NCBI GenBank assembly: GCA_002724315.1
Contig: PBOJ01000103.1
Location: forward strand, 1-46,242
From: Planctomycetaceae bacterium
GTDB taxonomy: Bacteria; Planctomycetota; Planctomycetia; Planctomycetales; Planctomycetaceae
DNA: 46,242 nucleotides
Direction: 5' to 3'
Part shown: piece by piece, positions 35,614-46,224 of the stretch
How positions within the stretch are numbered: position 1 is the first letter of the stretch
How the letters are laid out: each line of letters begins with the position of its first letter
The notes under the pieces: model-generated
Seen by the model: only the letters and a program-made list of their open reading frames with translations
Database searches by the model: none
What the model was told of the DNA's origin: nothing
Made by a program: the position numbers and the translations under genes

Positions 35614-36797
35614 CCTCCCGGGGCGTCGACGTAGTGATCGCCGGCGGTGGAGTGGTGGGACACGCCACCGCGTGGGAGTTGGCACGACGGGACATCGAGG
35701 TGCTGATCGTCGACCGTCACCTTCCCGGACGAGCCACGTCCGCTTCGGCCGGTGGACTCTGGCCGGTCGGTGAGGCGGTCGGGCTGGGCTGCGGCGTGAT
35801 CTACCAGGCCACCCGCACCGGCAGTGACAGCGGAGACGCCGTCCCCGCAAGCCTGCCGGCGGTGTTCCGTGATTTCCTGGTCGAAAGCAACCGTCGATTC
35901 CCCGAACTCGCCGGGGAACTCGAAGACCTTACCGGCGTGGATATCGAACTCGATTCGGGTCCGGGCCTGCTGTTCCTGATGCAGACAGCCCGGCAACAGG
36001 CGGTCGTCGACAACATCGCCCGCGGTCTGCCAGAGGGATTCGTGCTGGAGATCCTCTCTCCCGAGGAGGTCGGTGAACTCGAACCGGCCGTCTGCAGGGA
36101 AATCGTCGGGGGGGCCTTGCTGCCCGGTGAGGACCAGGTCAATCCGATGATGCTGGCCGAGGCCTACAAGCGGGCCGCCCTGGTCAACGGTGCCCGTTTT
36201 CAGAACGACCGTCTGGTCGACGAGATCCTTCGAGAGAACGACCGGGTGGTCGGGGTGAGGATGGGAGAAGAGACCGTCGCCTGTGGCCACGTCGTCAATG
36301 CCGCCGGGGCCTGGGCCGGACAACTGGCCGCCACGGCCGGAATCACCCTGCCGGTCGAACCGGTCCGTGGACAGGTCGTCCTGACCCAGGCTCTCCCGCC
36401 GTTGATCGCCAGTTGCCTCTCGACCTCCTCCTGCTACCTCGCCCAGAAACGCCACGGCGAGATCCTGGTCGGCAGCACGACCGAACACGTCGGGTTCGAT
36501 ACCGGCGTGACCGAGGAGGGCATCCGCGGACTCTGCCGCGGCGCCGTGGGGGCCGTCCCCGCGCTGGCCGACGTGGGGGTGAAACGCGTCTGGGCCGGGC
36601 TGCGGCCGGGCACACCCGACGAAATGCCGATACTGGGCCCGGTGGCCGGAGTCGACGGGTACGTCAACGTCGCCGGAGGATTCCGCACCGGCATCGTTGC
36701 CGCACCATTGATGGCACGGGTCACCGCCCAGGCGATCGTCGGCGAAACGCCGGATGTCGCCATCGCCCCCTATCGGGCCGAGCGATTCGAAGAGTGA
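35610..36797 (+). CDS. FAD-dependent DAO-family subunit, HcnC / D-hydroxyproline dehydrogenase beta-like
   Basis: A 395-residue D-amino-acid-oxidase-like flavoprotein. The N-terminus DVVIAGGGVVGHATAWELARR is the FAD-binding Rossmann motif; ATSASAGGLWPVGE follows. GHVVNAAGAWAGQLA and VNVAGGFRTGIVAAPLMA are typical of glycine/D-amino acid dehydrogenases. It probably carries the substrate site and oxidises a glycine, imino acid or D-amino acid, with the other two subunits relaying electrons. Which substrate is used cannot be read from the sequence. It begins inside the stop of the preceding gene (ATGA) and ends 18 bp from the convergent gene. Confidence 0.93.
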   Translation: MTSRGVDVVIAGGGVVGHATAWELARRDIEVLIVDRHLPGRATSASAGGLWPVGEAVGLGCGVIYQATRTGSDSGDAVPASLPAVFRDFLVESNRRFPELAGELEDLTGVDIELDSGPGLLFLMQTARQQAVVDNIARGLPEGFVLEILSPEEVGELEPAVCREIVGGALLPGEDQVNPMMLAEAYKRAALVNGARFQNDRLVDEILRENDRVVGVRMGEETVACGHVVNAAGAWAGQLAATAGITLPVEPVRGQVVLTQALPPLIASCLSTSSCYLAQKRHGEILVGSTTEHVGFDTGVTEEGIRGLCRGAVGAVPALADVGVKRVWAGLRPGTPDEMPILGPVAGVDGYVNVAGGFRTGIVAAPLMARVTAQAIVGETPDVAIAPYRAERFEE

Positions 36798-36815
36798 CGC
36801 GTCCCGCCCGAGAAG

Positions 36816-38741
36816 TCACTTCGCCCGGATCGAAATCGCGTTCAGCGTGGCACACGCCTTCTTGCCCTGCTCGACACCGCTGACGCTGGAAAGGGTCACC
36901 CGAACATCAAACTCCTGCAGCCCGTCGGGGACACGCGCCGACACACCAACCAGGTCCTTGGCGGGAACCTCGAGAACCAGTGGCCCGCTGTGCCGCCCTT
37001 TCGCAGCGGCCTTCCAGATCGCCTTCCCGCCTCGCGGAGCGATCTCGACCACCAGGCCTCCGCCCAGGTCGGGACCGTTGGCATATCCATTGACCTGGAC
37101 GGTCAACTGCTTCAACCCTCGTCCCGCCGAAAACCGCTGGAGCAATTGGCCCGAGATAGCAAAACCGCCCTTGAGACCGATCCAGAACTCACTGTCCCGC
37201 CGTCCACAATGAGACTCGTGGGAGGTGGAGAAGGAACCGAGATGCCGCCACCGTGACGTGCTGAGGTCATCGTCGTAGCGCAGGTTGCCGTAATCGTCCC
37301 CGGTGAGTTTCGCGACCGCGCCCTCCTCGGGGACCGCGTGATCGGCCTCGATGACCAGTTGATCGAGTCGGTGCGACAAGTCCGTGGAATCACCAGCCCC
37401 CTGTTTGAGGCCGAGCCGTACCCGCAGTCGTCTCATGCCCACCACCTCCGGACCCGCCTCGAGAACCAGCAAGCCGCCCTGTCCGCCACGCACCTCGGCG
37501 ATCGGCTTCACGATCTCCGAATCCCATTGCGTGGCGTGCAGGCTGATCGAGTTGATCGCCTTGAGCTGGTCCGGTGCCGTGGCCTTGAGCGTCACGCGGA
37601 TTTTCCGCAGCGGAAAATAGGACTCCAGGTCATAGGTCAGCGACGCGTCCACGGCTCGCCGAATCCGTTTGCCCCCCGGCCCCGGACGAGGGCGAATCAC
37701 CAGGAAACCGGGATCAGCCGGACGACTGGTCAGCATCATGTCCAGGAAACCGGTGATCGACGCATCCTGCAGGATGCCCGGACCCCCAAAGTCGTCGACG
37801 TAGCGACTGGGCTTGCCGGGATCCCCTCCGATGGGAATCTGCCGGACGGCCTGTGAGAAATTGGCCGAAGCCAATGGAAGCGAACCGGGGGGCAGGGCGT
37901 GCATCTGCCGCCGCTTGGCTTTCAGAGCACGCCGCAGGTGGATCATGTCCGGCGTGTCACTGCCCAGCCAGGGATTCATCGCGCCGGGACCGGCAACACA
38001 GAATGGAGCGGTCGAGACGTTGAATTCCATGCAGGTCGTGAACTGATGCCACTCGCGGTTGATCAGCGCCGTGGTCGAGGGATACTGAGTCCACTGGGGC
38101 CAGTGAGGATCGCTGGCCCAGGGGATACAGATCACCGGCTTGCCCATCAGGACAAACGCCATCACGTGGCGCCGAAATCGCTCGGGACTCCAGCCGTAGG
38201 AATCCCACACCCAGCCATCGGCCGTCAGCCGGGTACTCGGACCAACCGGTTCGGTGAACCACTGGAAAACCGGTATGCGGTAGTTGTCGCGGATGTGCCG
38301 GGCCAGCCGGTCCAGCAGGTCGAACCGGCTGGTGCTGGTGATGTTCTCTTCATCCAGGCAGATCGCCGGGATCGTTTCGGGGTAGGTCGGAATACCGGGT
38401 TCGGGTTTCAGCCACGCGTCAATCCGCCGACGGCAGACCTCGAATGGCTGGCCGTCACGAATCCCGCAGAAGATCGTGAAAACGGTGTGGGGCGACTCAC
38501 CGCCGCGGCGAGGATTGTCGGCCGCCGCCTTCCGTTCGGCCCAGAATTTCTTCTTGTCGGGAAAGGTGTCGTTCAGACTCGTTTTCGACAGCGAGTAATC
38601 GAAATACGCACGGGGGCCTCCGGCGTAGACACCCATCCGGTGGTAACCGGGGTTGGGATAATCACGGAGCCCGTCGGCTGCCGGGACTCCGGTCCCCAGG
38701 CACAGCAACAGGGCGGAACTGATCACGATGACACGTTTCAT
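36816..38741 (-). CDS. secreted protein of unknown function, possible glycosidase-like barrel
   Basis: A 641-residue product from ATG 38741 with a signal peptide (RVIVISSALLLCLGTGVPAADG). Residues 100-300 contain barrel-like strands and aromatic motifs: PAICLDEENITSTSRFDLLDRL, IPVFQWFTEPVGPS, GWVWDSYGWSPERFRRHVMAFVLMGKPVICIPWASDPHWPQW. The pairs of acidic residues and Trp resemble a sugar-active TIM barrel, but I cannot assign a family. The C-terminal half is beta-rich with repeated VRVTL/VTLKATAPDQ-like strands. The product is likely extracellular or periplasmic. It converges on the flavoenzyme cassette and diverges from the DUF1501 operon at 38915. Confidence 0.75.
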   Translation of the reverse strand: MKRVIVISSALLLCLGTGVPAADGLRDYPNPGYHRMGVYAGGPRAYFDYSLSKTSLNDTFPDKKKFWAERKAAADNPRRGGESPHTVFTIFCGIRDGQPFEVCRRRIDAWLKPEPGIPTYPETIPAICLDEENITSTSRFDLLDRLARHIRDNYRIPVFQWFTEPVGPSTRLTADGWVWDSYGWSPERFRRHVMAFVLMGKPVICIPWASDPHWPQWTQYPSTTALINREWHQFTTCMEFNVSTAPFCVAGPGAMNPWLGSDTPDMIHLRRALKAKRRQMHALPPGSLPLASANFSQAVRQIPIGGDPGKPSRYVDDFGGPGILQDASITGFLDMMLTSRPADPGFLVIRPRPGPGGKRIRRAVDASLTYDLESYFPLRKIRVTLKATAPDQLKAINSISLHATQWDSEIVKPIAEVRGGQGGLLVLEAGPEVVGMRRLRVRLGLKQGAGDSTDLSHRLDQLVIEADHAVPEEGAVAKLTGDDYGNLRYDDDLSTSRWRHLGSFSTSHESHCGRRDSEFWIGLKGGFAISGQLLQRFSAGRGLKQLTVQVNGYANGPDLGGGLVVEIAPRGGKAIWKAAAKGRHSGPLVLEVPAKDLVGVSARVPDGLQEFDVRVTLSSVSGVEQGKKACATLNAISIRAK

Positions 38742-38828
38742 GGCAAGACTTCCGTAGGAGACCGGGACGAGCGGCATTCTTGTGCTGTTGCCATCACCGC
38801 CGCAAGGCGACGACACCGGGGATGGAGT

Positions 38829-38857
38829 TTCACCAGGGAGTGGTCACGGCCTACAAT
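38829..38857 (+). promoter_or_regulatory. putative sigma70-type promoter of the DUF1501/globin operon
   Basis: TTCACC (38829-38834) and TACAAT (38852-38857) are separated by 17 bp; they match four and five consensus positions. A second CCTACAAT occurs at 40359-40366, just before the ATG at 40372, and may be an internal promoter. Confidence 0.5.
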
Positions 38858-38914
38858 GCCGACCGATAATAGTTCCACCGGGCGTCACAAAACGAAAGAC
38901 CCCAGAGGTGCCCC

Positions 38915-40282
38915 ATGCTCAAGATCCAGGGACAAGTCGACCGCTACTGCGACGGAGTGCCCCGTCGACACTTCCTGCAGATCGGGGGCCTGGCTTTGGG
39001 CGGCCTCTCGATGCCGTCGATTCTCAGGGCCGAAGCACAGGCCAAAGCCGAAGGCCGCGAGGTCAAGACCGGAGGATTGGGTCACAAGGCTGTGATCATG
39101 ATCTACCTCTCTGGCGGTCCGTCGCACCAGGACATGTACGACCTGAAGATGGAAGCTCCCAAGGAGATCCGCGGGTCGTTCAAACCGATCGAGACAACCG
39201 TTCCGGGAATCGAGATCTGTGAACACATGCCGCTGCTGGCTCGGTCGATGGAGAAGTTCGCGATCATCCGCTCGCTGTACGGGTCCCCCAACCAGCACAA
39301 CTCCGACATCTCTCTTTCGGGTTACCCCAGCGGACCCAAGGGCCGCCAGAACGGACACCCCTCGTTGGGATCCGCGGTCGCCCGATTGAAGGGGCCGGTC
39401 GAGCCGTCGGTGCCGCCGTTCGTCGGGTTGACCACGCCCACTCGTCACAAGCCCTACTCGAACCCCGGTCTCCCCGGATTTCTCGGCCAGGGCTACGCCG
39501 CCTTCCAGCCCTCCGGCGAAGCCATGGCCAACATGAAGCTCAACGGCGTCTCGTTGGACCGGCTGGGCGACCGCCGGGCCCTGCTGGCCGGCGTCGATCG
39601 CTTCCGGCGACAGATCGACCGCAGTTCCGTCTACGAATCCGCCGACACCTTCCCCCGCCAGGCCTTCGACGTGCTGGGCTCCAGCCGGTTGATCGAAGCC
39701 ATGAACCTCGACAAGGAAGACAAGAGCCTGCGGGACCGGTATGGACGGGGCAGCTCGGCACCGGCCTTCGGTGAAGACGCCGGGCCCCACTGGATGGACC
39801 AGTTCCTGATGGCCCGTCGGCTGGTCGAAGCCGGTGTGCGCTGCGTCACGCTGTCGTTCGGCAGCTGGGACCGCCATGGGGCCAACTTCACGAGACTGCC
39901 CATCCAGTTGCCCAAGCTCGACCAGGGCGTCACCGCACTGGTCGACGACCTGCACAACCGTGGCCTCGACCAGGACGTCACCGTGATCGCCTGGGGCGAG
40001 TTCGGTCGCACACCGCGCATCAACAAGGGAGCCGGTCGAGACCACTGGCCACAGGCCTCGTGCGCGTTGCTGGCCGGCGGCGGCATGAAGGTGGGACAGG
40101 TGATCGGCTCGACCAACCGCCTGGGCGAAGTTCCCCAGGACCGGCCGGTGCATTACCAGGACGTGTTTGCCACGCTCTACAGAAACCTCGGCATCGACCC
40201 GATGACGGCCACGATCGACGACCAGGCCGGGCGACCGCAGTACCTGCTGGACCGCCGCGAGCCGGTCGACGAACTGGCCTGA
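38915..40282 (+). CDS. DUF1501 family protein (subgroup with RGxFxPI motif)
   Basis: A 455-residue protein with a twin-arginine-like region (VPRRHFLQIGGLALGGLS), then IYLSGGPSHQDMYDLKMEAP, RGSFKPIETTVPGIEICEHMPLLA, and in the C-terminal half IAWGEFGRTPRINKGAGRDHWPQ with LLAGGGMKVGQVIG. It is closest to the copies at 7476 and 44798. Export and metal binding are inferred from the family. It begins the longest co-directional run in the window; the PSCyt1/PSD1 gene starts 89 bp later. Catalytic activity is unknown. Confidence 0.93.
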   Translation: MLKIQGQVDRYCDGVPRRHFLQIGGLALGGLSMPSILRAEAQAKAEGREVKTGGLGHKAVIMIYLSGGPSHQDMYDLKMEAPKEIRGSFKPIETTVPGIEICEHMPLLARSMEKFAIIRSLYGSPNQHNSDISLSGYPSGPKGRQNGHPSLGSAVARLKGPVEPSVPPFVGLTTPTRHKPYSNPGLPGFLGQGYAAFQPSGEAMANMKLNGVSLDRLGDRRALLAGVDRFRRQIDRSSVYESADTFPRQAFDVLGSSRLIEAMNLDKEDKSLRDRYGRGSSAPAFGEDAGPHWMDQFLMARRLVEAGVRCVTLSFGSWDRHGANFTRLPIQLPKLDQGVTALVDDLHNRGLDQDVTVIAWGEFGRTPRINKGAGRDHWPQASCALLAGGGMKVGQVIGSTNRLGEVPQDRPVHYQDVFATLYRNLGIDPMTATIDDQAGRPQYLLDRREPVDELA

Positions 40283-40371
40283 CCAGCAACGTGCCGGGAG
40301 CAGCTCGGCCACTTCCAACGGCGGGGCGGCCAAAACTACCGCCTCCCCGTGGGGTGACCTACAATCGTGTG

Positions 40372-42924
40372 ATGCGTCCCACGTTGTCTCTCGCACTGAT
40401 TGTCCTGGCCGTCCTGCCGGTCGGCCCGACCGCTTCGGCCCAGGCCCCTGATCGCCGCAAGCTGGACTTCTTCGAAAAGAGGATTCGGCCGGTGCTCGTC
40501 AAGTCGTGCTACAAGTGCCACTCGGCCGACGCCAAGGATCTCGGCGGCAAACTCCAGCTCGACCACCGTGACGGGCTGATCCGCGGAGGCGAAACCGGGC
40601 CGGCGGTGGTTCCGAACAAACCCGGGGCCAGCCTGCTGATCCGGGCGCTCGAGCACCGCGACGGGCTCGAGATGCCACCCGACAAGAAACTGCCTTCCGC
40701 GGTGGTCCAGGACTTCCGGAATTGGATCGCCCAGGGAGCCGTCGACCCCCGGGTTTCATCGACCAAACCGAATTCCGCAGCAACACGACCCCGGCCGTCC
40801 CGGGACCTGTGGTCGCTGAAGGCGGTCTCACGTCCGGACGTGCCACCGGTCAAAAATTCCGGATGGCCACAGACCGACATCGACCGGTTCTTGCTGGCAA
40901 GGATGGAAGCCGCCGACCTGGCACCCGTCGCCGATGCCTCGCCGGAAACGCTGTTGCGGCGAGTGTACTTCGACCTGGTCGGCTTGCCGCCAACACCCGA
41001 ACAGTTGGACGCGTTCGCAGCCGACAACTCTCCGGCCGCCTACGGCAAGATCGTCGACGAACTGCTCGCATCGCCCCGTTTCGGAGAACGCTGGGCCCGG
41101 CACTGGCTGGACGTGGCCCGCTTCGCCGAATCGGCCGGCAGCAGCCGGGACGTGCTGATGCTCTGGGCCTGGCGGTACCGCAACTACGTGATCGACGCGG
41201 TCAACGCCGACATCCCCTACGACCGGTTCCTGGTCGAACAGCTTGCCGGTGACCTGCTGGAGGCCGAGAGCCCGGCCGAAGCCCGGCGGCTGCAGGTGGC
41301 GACGGGACTGCTGGCGATCGGACAGAAATCGCTCAACGGCGGCAACATCCCGCTGGACATCATCGACGACCAGCTGGATGTGATCGGCAAGACTGTCCTG
41401 GGGCTGACAATTGCCTGTGCCCGGTGCCACGACCACAAGTTTGACCCGATCCCCACGGCCGACTACTACGCCCTGGCCGGCATCTTCCGCAGCACCGAGA
41501 CACTCTACGGTGGCAGCATCAATCGCCCCAAGAACATCGACGCCAAGCTGAAGGTCTACCTCGTCCTGGGTGACACCTCGCAGTTGGGTGAGGTCAAGAA
41601 GCATCAGAAGACCCTGGCCAACCTGCAGAAGCGGAGACAGAACCTGGCCAAGCGGAGAAACAACCTGAAAAAGCGGCTGCCCAAGGACGGGGGCAAGAAC
41701 GACGCCGGTTCGCCCAAGCCGACCGGCAAAAAAAAGGCCGGCAAGAAGAAGGCCAACAACAAGAAAAAGCCGCAGGGAAAGCCCCCCCAGAAGCTGGCGG
41801 CTCAATTCAAGATGGTGGTTCAGCAACTGACTGATCTCGACAAGCGGATCAAGTCGCTCAAGGACAAGCTGCCGGACCTGGAATTCGCCGTCGGAGTCCG
41901 CGATCGCGGAAAGGTGGCCGACGGTCCGATCCAGGTCCGCGGCGAAAAGGGCAAGACAGGCCGGGTGGTTCCTCGCGGCTTCCTGTCGGCTGTCCCGGTC
42001 GCCGACCCGCCACAGGTCACCGACAAACAGAGCGGTCGTCGCGAACTGGCCGAGTGGCTGACCCGTCCGGACAATCCACTGACACCCCGCGTGGCGGTCA
42101 ACCGGATCTGGCAGCACCTTTTCGGCCGGGGCCTGGTCACCACCGTCGACAACTTCGGACACAACGGCCGGCCTCCCAGCCACCCCCAACTGCTCGACTG
42201 GCTGGCCCACCGGTTTGTCTCCGGACACAAGTGGTCTCGCAAGGCGATGATCCGGGACCTGGTACTGACCCGCGCCTACCGTCTTTCCTCGACGCACGAT
42301 CCCGCGGCGTTCCAGGCCGATCCGGCCACCAGCCTGGTCTGGCGTCACACCCGTCGACGTCTCGAGGCCGAAGCCATCCGGGACGCGATGCTGGCCGTCT
42401 CGGGACGGCTCGACACGTCACGTCCCGAAGCCTCCCCGGTGACAAGGATCGGAGAAGGCGAAGTGGGACGAAACATCAACATCAAGCCGCTGACCGCCCC
42501 GTTTCCCCACCGCAGCGTCTACCTGCCAATCGTGCGGGGGATCGTGCCCGAGTTCCTCAAGCTGTTCGATTTTCCCGACCCCTCCAATCCCCAGGCCGTC
42601 CGCGACGAGACCAATCTCCCTGCCCAGTCCCTGTTCCTGCTCAACAGCCCCTTCGTGATCCAGCAGGCCGATGCCCTGGCCTCGAGAATGCTGGCGAAAG
42701 AGGGTGACGACAACGACCGGATCTCCCGAGCCTATCGTGTCACGCTCGGACGCAGACCAGGCAACGACGAACGCGACCGGGCTCTGTCTTACATCACCAG
42801 CACGGCACGGACACTGGGCCAGCCGGAGAACAGGACCAACAAGAAAACGACGCCCCGACAACAAGCCTGGAGCCTGTTCTGCCAGGTGTTGCTGGCGGGA
42901 GCCGAATTCCGATACCTTGACTGA
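40372..42924 (+). CDS. PSCyt1-DUF1549-DUF1553 protein with Lys-rich insert
   Basis: An 850-residue exported protein (signal LSLALIVLAVLPVGPTASA). The PSCyt1 domain has CYKCH at residues 46-50, a likely haem c site, with LQLDHRDGLIRGGETGPAV and MPPDKKL. DUF1549 contains DRFLLARMEA, RRVYFDLVGLPPTPEQL, FGERWARHWLDVARFAES and a second CxxCH, CARCHDHKFDPI, at 349-353. DUF1553 has VNRIWQHLFGRGLV, LVLTRAYRLSS and the conserved C-terminus FCQVLLAGAEFRYLD. Between the two, about residues 405-485, is a coiled, strongly basic stretch (KKRLPKDGGKND; TGKKKAGKKKANNKKKP). Function is unknown. DUF1501 genes flank it on both sides. Confidence 0.93.
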   Translation: MRPTLSLALIVLAVLPVGPTASAQAPDRRKLDFFEKRIRPVLVKSCYKCHSADAKDLGGKLQLDHRDGLIRGGETGPAVVPNKPGASLLIRALEHRDGLEMPPDKKLPSAVVQDFRNWIAQGAVDPRVSSTKPNSAATRPRPSRDLWSLKAVSRPDVPPVKNSGWPQTDIDRFLLARMEAADLAPVADASPETLLRRVYFDLVGLPPTPEQLDAFAADNSPAAYGKIVDELLASPRFGERWARHWLDVARFAESAGSSRDVLMLWAWRYRNYVIDAVNADIPYDRFLVEQLAGDLLEAESPAEARRLQVATGLLAIGQKSLNGGNIPLDIIDDQLDVIGKTVLGLTIACARCHDHKFDPIPTADYYALAGIFRSTETLYGGSINRPKNIDAKLKVYLVLGDTSQLGEVKKHQKTLANLQKRRQNLAKRRNNLKKRLPKDGGKNDAGSPKPTGKKKAGKKKANNKKKPQGKPPQKLAAQFKMVVQQLTDLDKRIKSLKDKLPDLEFAVGVRDRGKVADGPIQVRGEKGKTGRVVPRGFLSAVPVADPPQVTDKQSGRRELAEWLTRPDNPLTPRVAVNRIWQHLFGRGLVTTVDNFGHNGRPPSHPQLLDWLAHRFVSGHKWSRKAMIRDLVLTRAYRLSSTHDPAAFQADPATSLVWRHTRRRLEAEAIRDAMLAVSGRLDTSRPEASPVTRIGEGEVGRNINIKPLTAPFPHRSVYLPIVRGIVPEFLKLFDFPDPSNPQAVRDETNLPAQSLFLLNSPFVIQQADALASRMLAKEGDDNDRISRAYRVTLGRRPGNDERDRALSYITSTARTLGQPENRTNKKTTPRQQAWSLFCQVLLAGAEFRYLD

Positions 42925-42977
42925 CCGAGACGTGTTGCCGGCTGCGTGCCGGGAGCATTTTTTCTCAGGATGAACCG

Positions 42978-44384
<1,407 letters not shown>

Positions 44385-44397
44385 GCATCAAAACACC

Positions 44398-44790
44398 ATG
44401 ACCACACCCGACGAAACCCCCTCGCTGTACGAACGACTTGGCGGCGTCTTCGCCATCGCTGCGGTTGTCGATGATTTCATCGACCGCGTGATGTCCGATC
44501 CCAGGCTCAACGCCAATCCCAAGGTCGACGAAGCGCACCACAAGGTCCATCCGGCCGGTTTCAAGTACCTGGTCACCGAGCAGGTTTGCTGGGCGACCGG
44601 GGGGCCGCAGACCTACACCGGCCGATCCATGGCCGAATCGCACGAGCACCTGGACATCAACGAAGTGGAGTGGCAGGCGTTTCTGGAAGACTTCCAGGCC
44701 ACCCTGGACAAGTTCGAGGTCCCCGCCACCGAGCAGGCTGAACTGTTCGCGATCGTCGAGAGCACCAAGTCAGACATCGTCATCGCCTGA
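44398..44790 (+). CDS. truncated haemoglobin, group 1-like
   Basis: A 130-residue globin of the 2-over-2 fold. SLYERLGGVFAIAAVVDDFIDRVMSDPRL is the A/B-helix signature and GGPQTYTGRSMAESHEHLDI contains the F helix, with His82 the likely proximal haem ligand. In most group 1 proteins Phe-Tyr occupies B9-B10 (VDDFYxRV); here it is Phe27-Ile28, so the distal Tyr B10 is missing. It is otherwise of normal length. No export signal is seen, so it is probably cytoplasmic, binding O2 or NO. It lies between two DUF1501 genes with gaps of 13 and 7 bases, so it is probably co-transcribed with exported proteins. Confidence 0.93.
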   Translation: MTTPDETPSLYERLGGVFAIAAVVDDFIDRVMSDPRLNANPKVDEAHHKVHPAGFKYLVTEQVCWATGGPQTYTGRSMAESHEHLDINEVEWQAFLEDFQATLDKFEVPATEQAELFAIVESTKSDIVIA

Positions 44791-44797
44791 GGCACCG

Positions 44798-46222
44798 ATG
44801 CTTTCCATCCTGGGCCAACAGCTCGCCACCTCGCCACGGCACCCTCGCCGGGAATTCCTGCGGGTCGGGGCATTGGGATCACTGGGACTGGGGCTGCCGG
44901 AAATGCTGGCCCTGCAGAACGGGGCTGTCGCGGCAGGACCAACCACCACCTTCGGCCGCGCCAAGCGGTGCATCCTGATGCATCTCTGGGGTGCCGCGCC
45001 GCACCAGGACACGTTTGACCTGAACCCCGAGGCTCCCGCCGAGGTCCGCGGCCCGTTCCTGCCTATTCCGACCAATGTGCCGGGCGTCGAGATCGGCGAC
45101 CACCTGCCGCTGCTGTCCCGACACGCCGAGAAGTTCACGATCGTGAGGTCGGTGAATCACCGCGAGGGTGACCACCAGGCCGCCTTCCACGACATGATGA
45201 CCGGCAACCGCTACCAGTGGCTCGACAAGCGGAATGCGGCCAAGCCGACCGACAACCCCAACATCGGTGCCGTGCTGTCTCACCTGAAGCCCCGGAAGAA
45301 CGGGCTGCCCGAGTACGTCCAGTTGCCCAGCCTGCTGCAGACAAATTCGGGAAAGATCGTCCCCGGCCAGAACGCGGGATTCCTGGGCAAGAGTTTCGAC
45401 CCGTTCCTGGTCAAGGCGGTCGACAACTACAAGCCGGCCCACGACCCCGGGTTCACCGACTTCAACCCGCCCGCGTTCCGCAACCCCGGGGGATCACTGT
45501 CCAACATCCGCATCGACCGCCGTCGCAAGCTGCTGGCGTCGGTCGAGGACGGGTTCGACAAGGCCGAGCGGGGAAAGCGACTGGTCGGCTTTGATGACTA
45601 CTACCAACAGGCTTTCTCGCTGGTCGCCTCGAGCAAGGCCCGCCAGGCCTTCAACCTCGCCGCCGAGCCGCCCGAGGTTCGCTCGCGTTACGGGTTCACC
45701 CCGTTCGGGCAGAGTTGCCTGTTGGCCCGTCGGCTGGTCGAGGTCGGCGTTCCGCTGGTCAACATCTACTGGCGAAACGGACGCCGACGAACGGACATCG
45801 GCTGGGACAACCACATCAACAACTTCGCCAATCTCAAGAACTGGCAACTGCCGCCGACCGACATGGCCGTCGCTGCCCTGTTCGATGAACTCGGCCAGCG
45901 CGGGCTGCTCGAAGACACCCTGGTCGTGCTGATGGGCGAATTCGGACGGACACCGGGAATCAGTGCCGAGGGCGGCCGCCAGCACTGGCCATTCTGCTAT
46001 TCGGTCGTGATGGCCGGGGCCGGCATCTCGGGTGGACAGGTCTTCGGTGCCTCAGACAGCAAGGCCGGTTACCCCACCCGCGACGCCGTGTCGCCGTTCG
46101 ATATCGGGGCGTCGATCTTCCACCTGCTGGGTGTCGACGTCACCCGCGTCTTCCACGACTTCCTCGGCCGGCCCCACCGGGTCTGCAAGGGCACGCCCAT
46201 CACCGAACTGGTGGGGACCTGA
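44798..46222 (+). CDS. DUF1501 family protein (subgroup with RGPFxPI motif)
   Basis: A 474-residue protein, seven bases after the globin gene. It has the twin-arginine-like HPRREFLRVGALGSLGLGL, the motif LWGAAPHQDTFDLNPEAPAEV, RGPFLPIPTNVPGVEIGDHLPLL, and MGEFGRTPGISAEGGRQHWPF near the C-terminus, with Gln where relatives read RDHW or RDHN. GGxSHxD is altered to GAAPHQD. It groups with the copies at 7476 and 38915. It ends two bases before the next ATG, so the operon continues past the window. Activity is unknown. Confidence 0.93.
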   Translation: MLSILGQQLATSPRHPRREFLRVGALGSLGLGLPEMLALQNGAVAAGPTTTFGRAKRCILMHLWGAAPHQDTFDLNPEAPAEVRGPFLPIPTNVPGVEIGDHLPLLSRHAEKFTIVRSVNHREGDHQAAFHDMMTGNRYQWLDKRNAAKPTDNPNIGAVLSHLKPRKNGLPEYVQLPSLLQTNSGKIVPGQNAGFLGKSFDPFLVKAVDNYKPAHDPGFTDFNPPAFRNPGGSLSNIRIDRRRKLLASVEDGFDKAERGKRLVGFDDYYQQAFSLVASSKARQAFNLAAEPPEVRSRYGFTPFGQSCLLARRLVEVGVPLVNIYWRNGRRRTDIGWDNHINNFANLKNWQLPPTDMAVAALFDELGQRGLLEDTLVVLMGEFGRTPGISAEGGRQHWPFCYSVVMAGAGISGGQVFGASDSKAGYPTRDAVSPFDIGASIFHLLGVDVTRVFHDFLGRPHRVCKGTPITELVGT

Positions 46223-46224
46223 AC

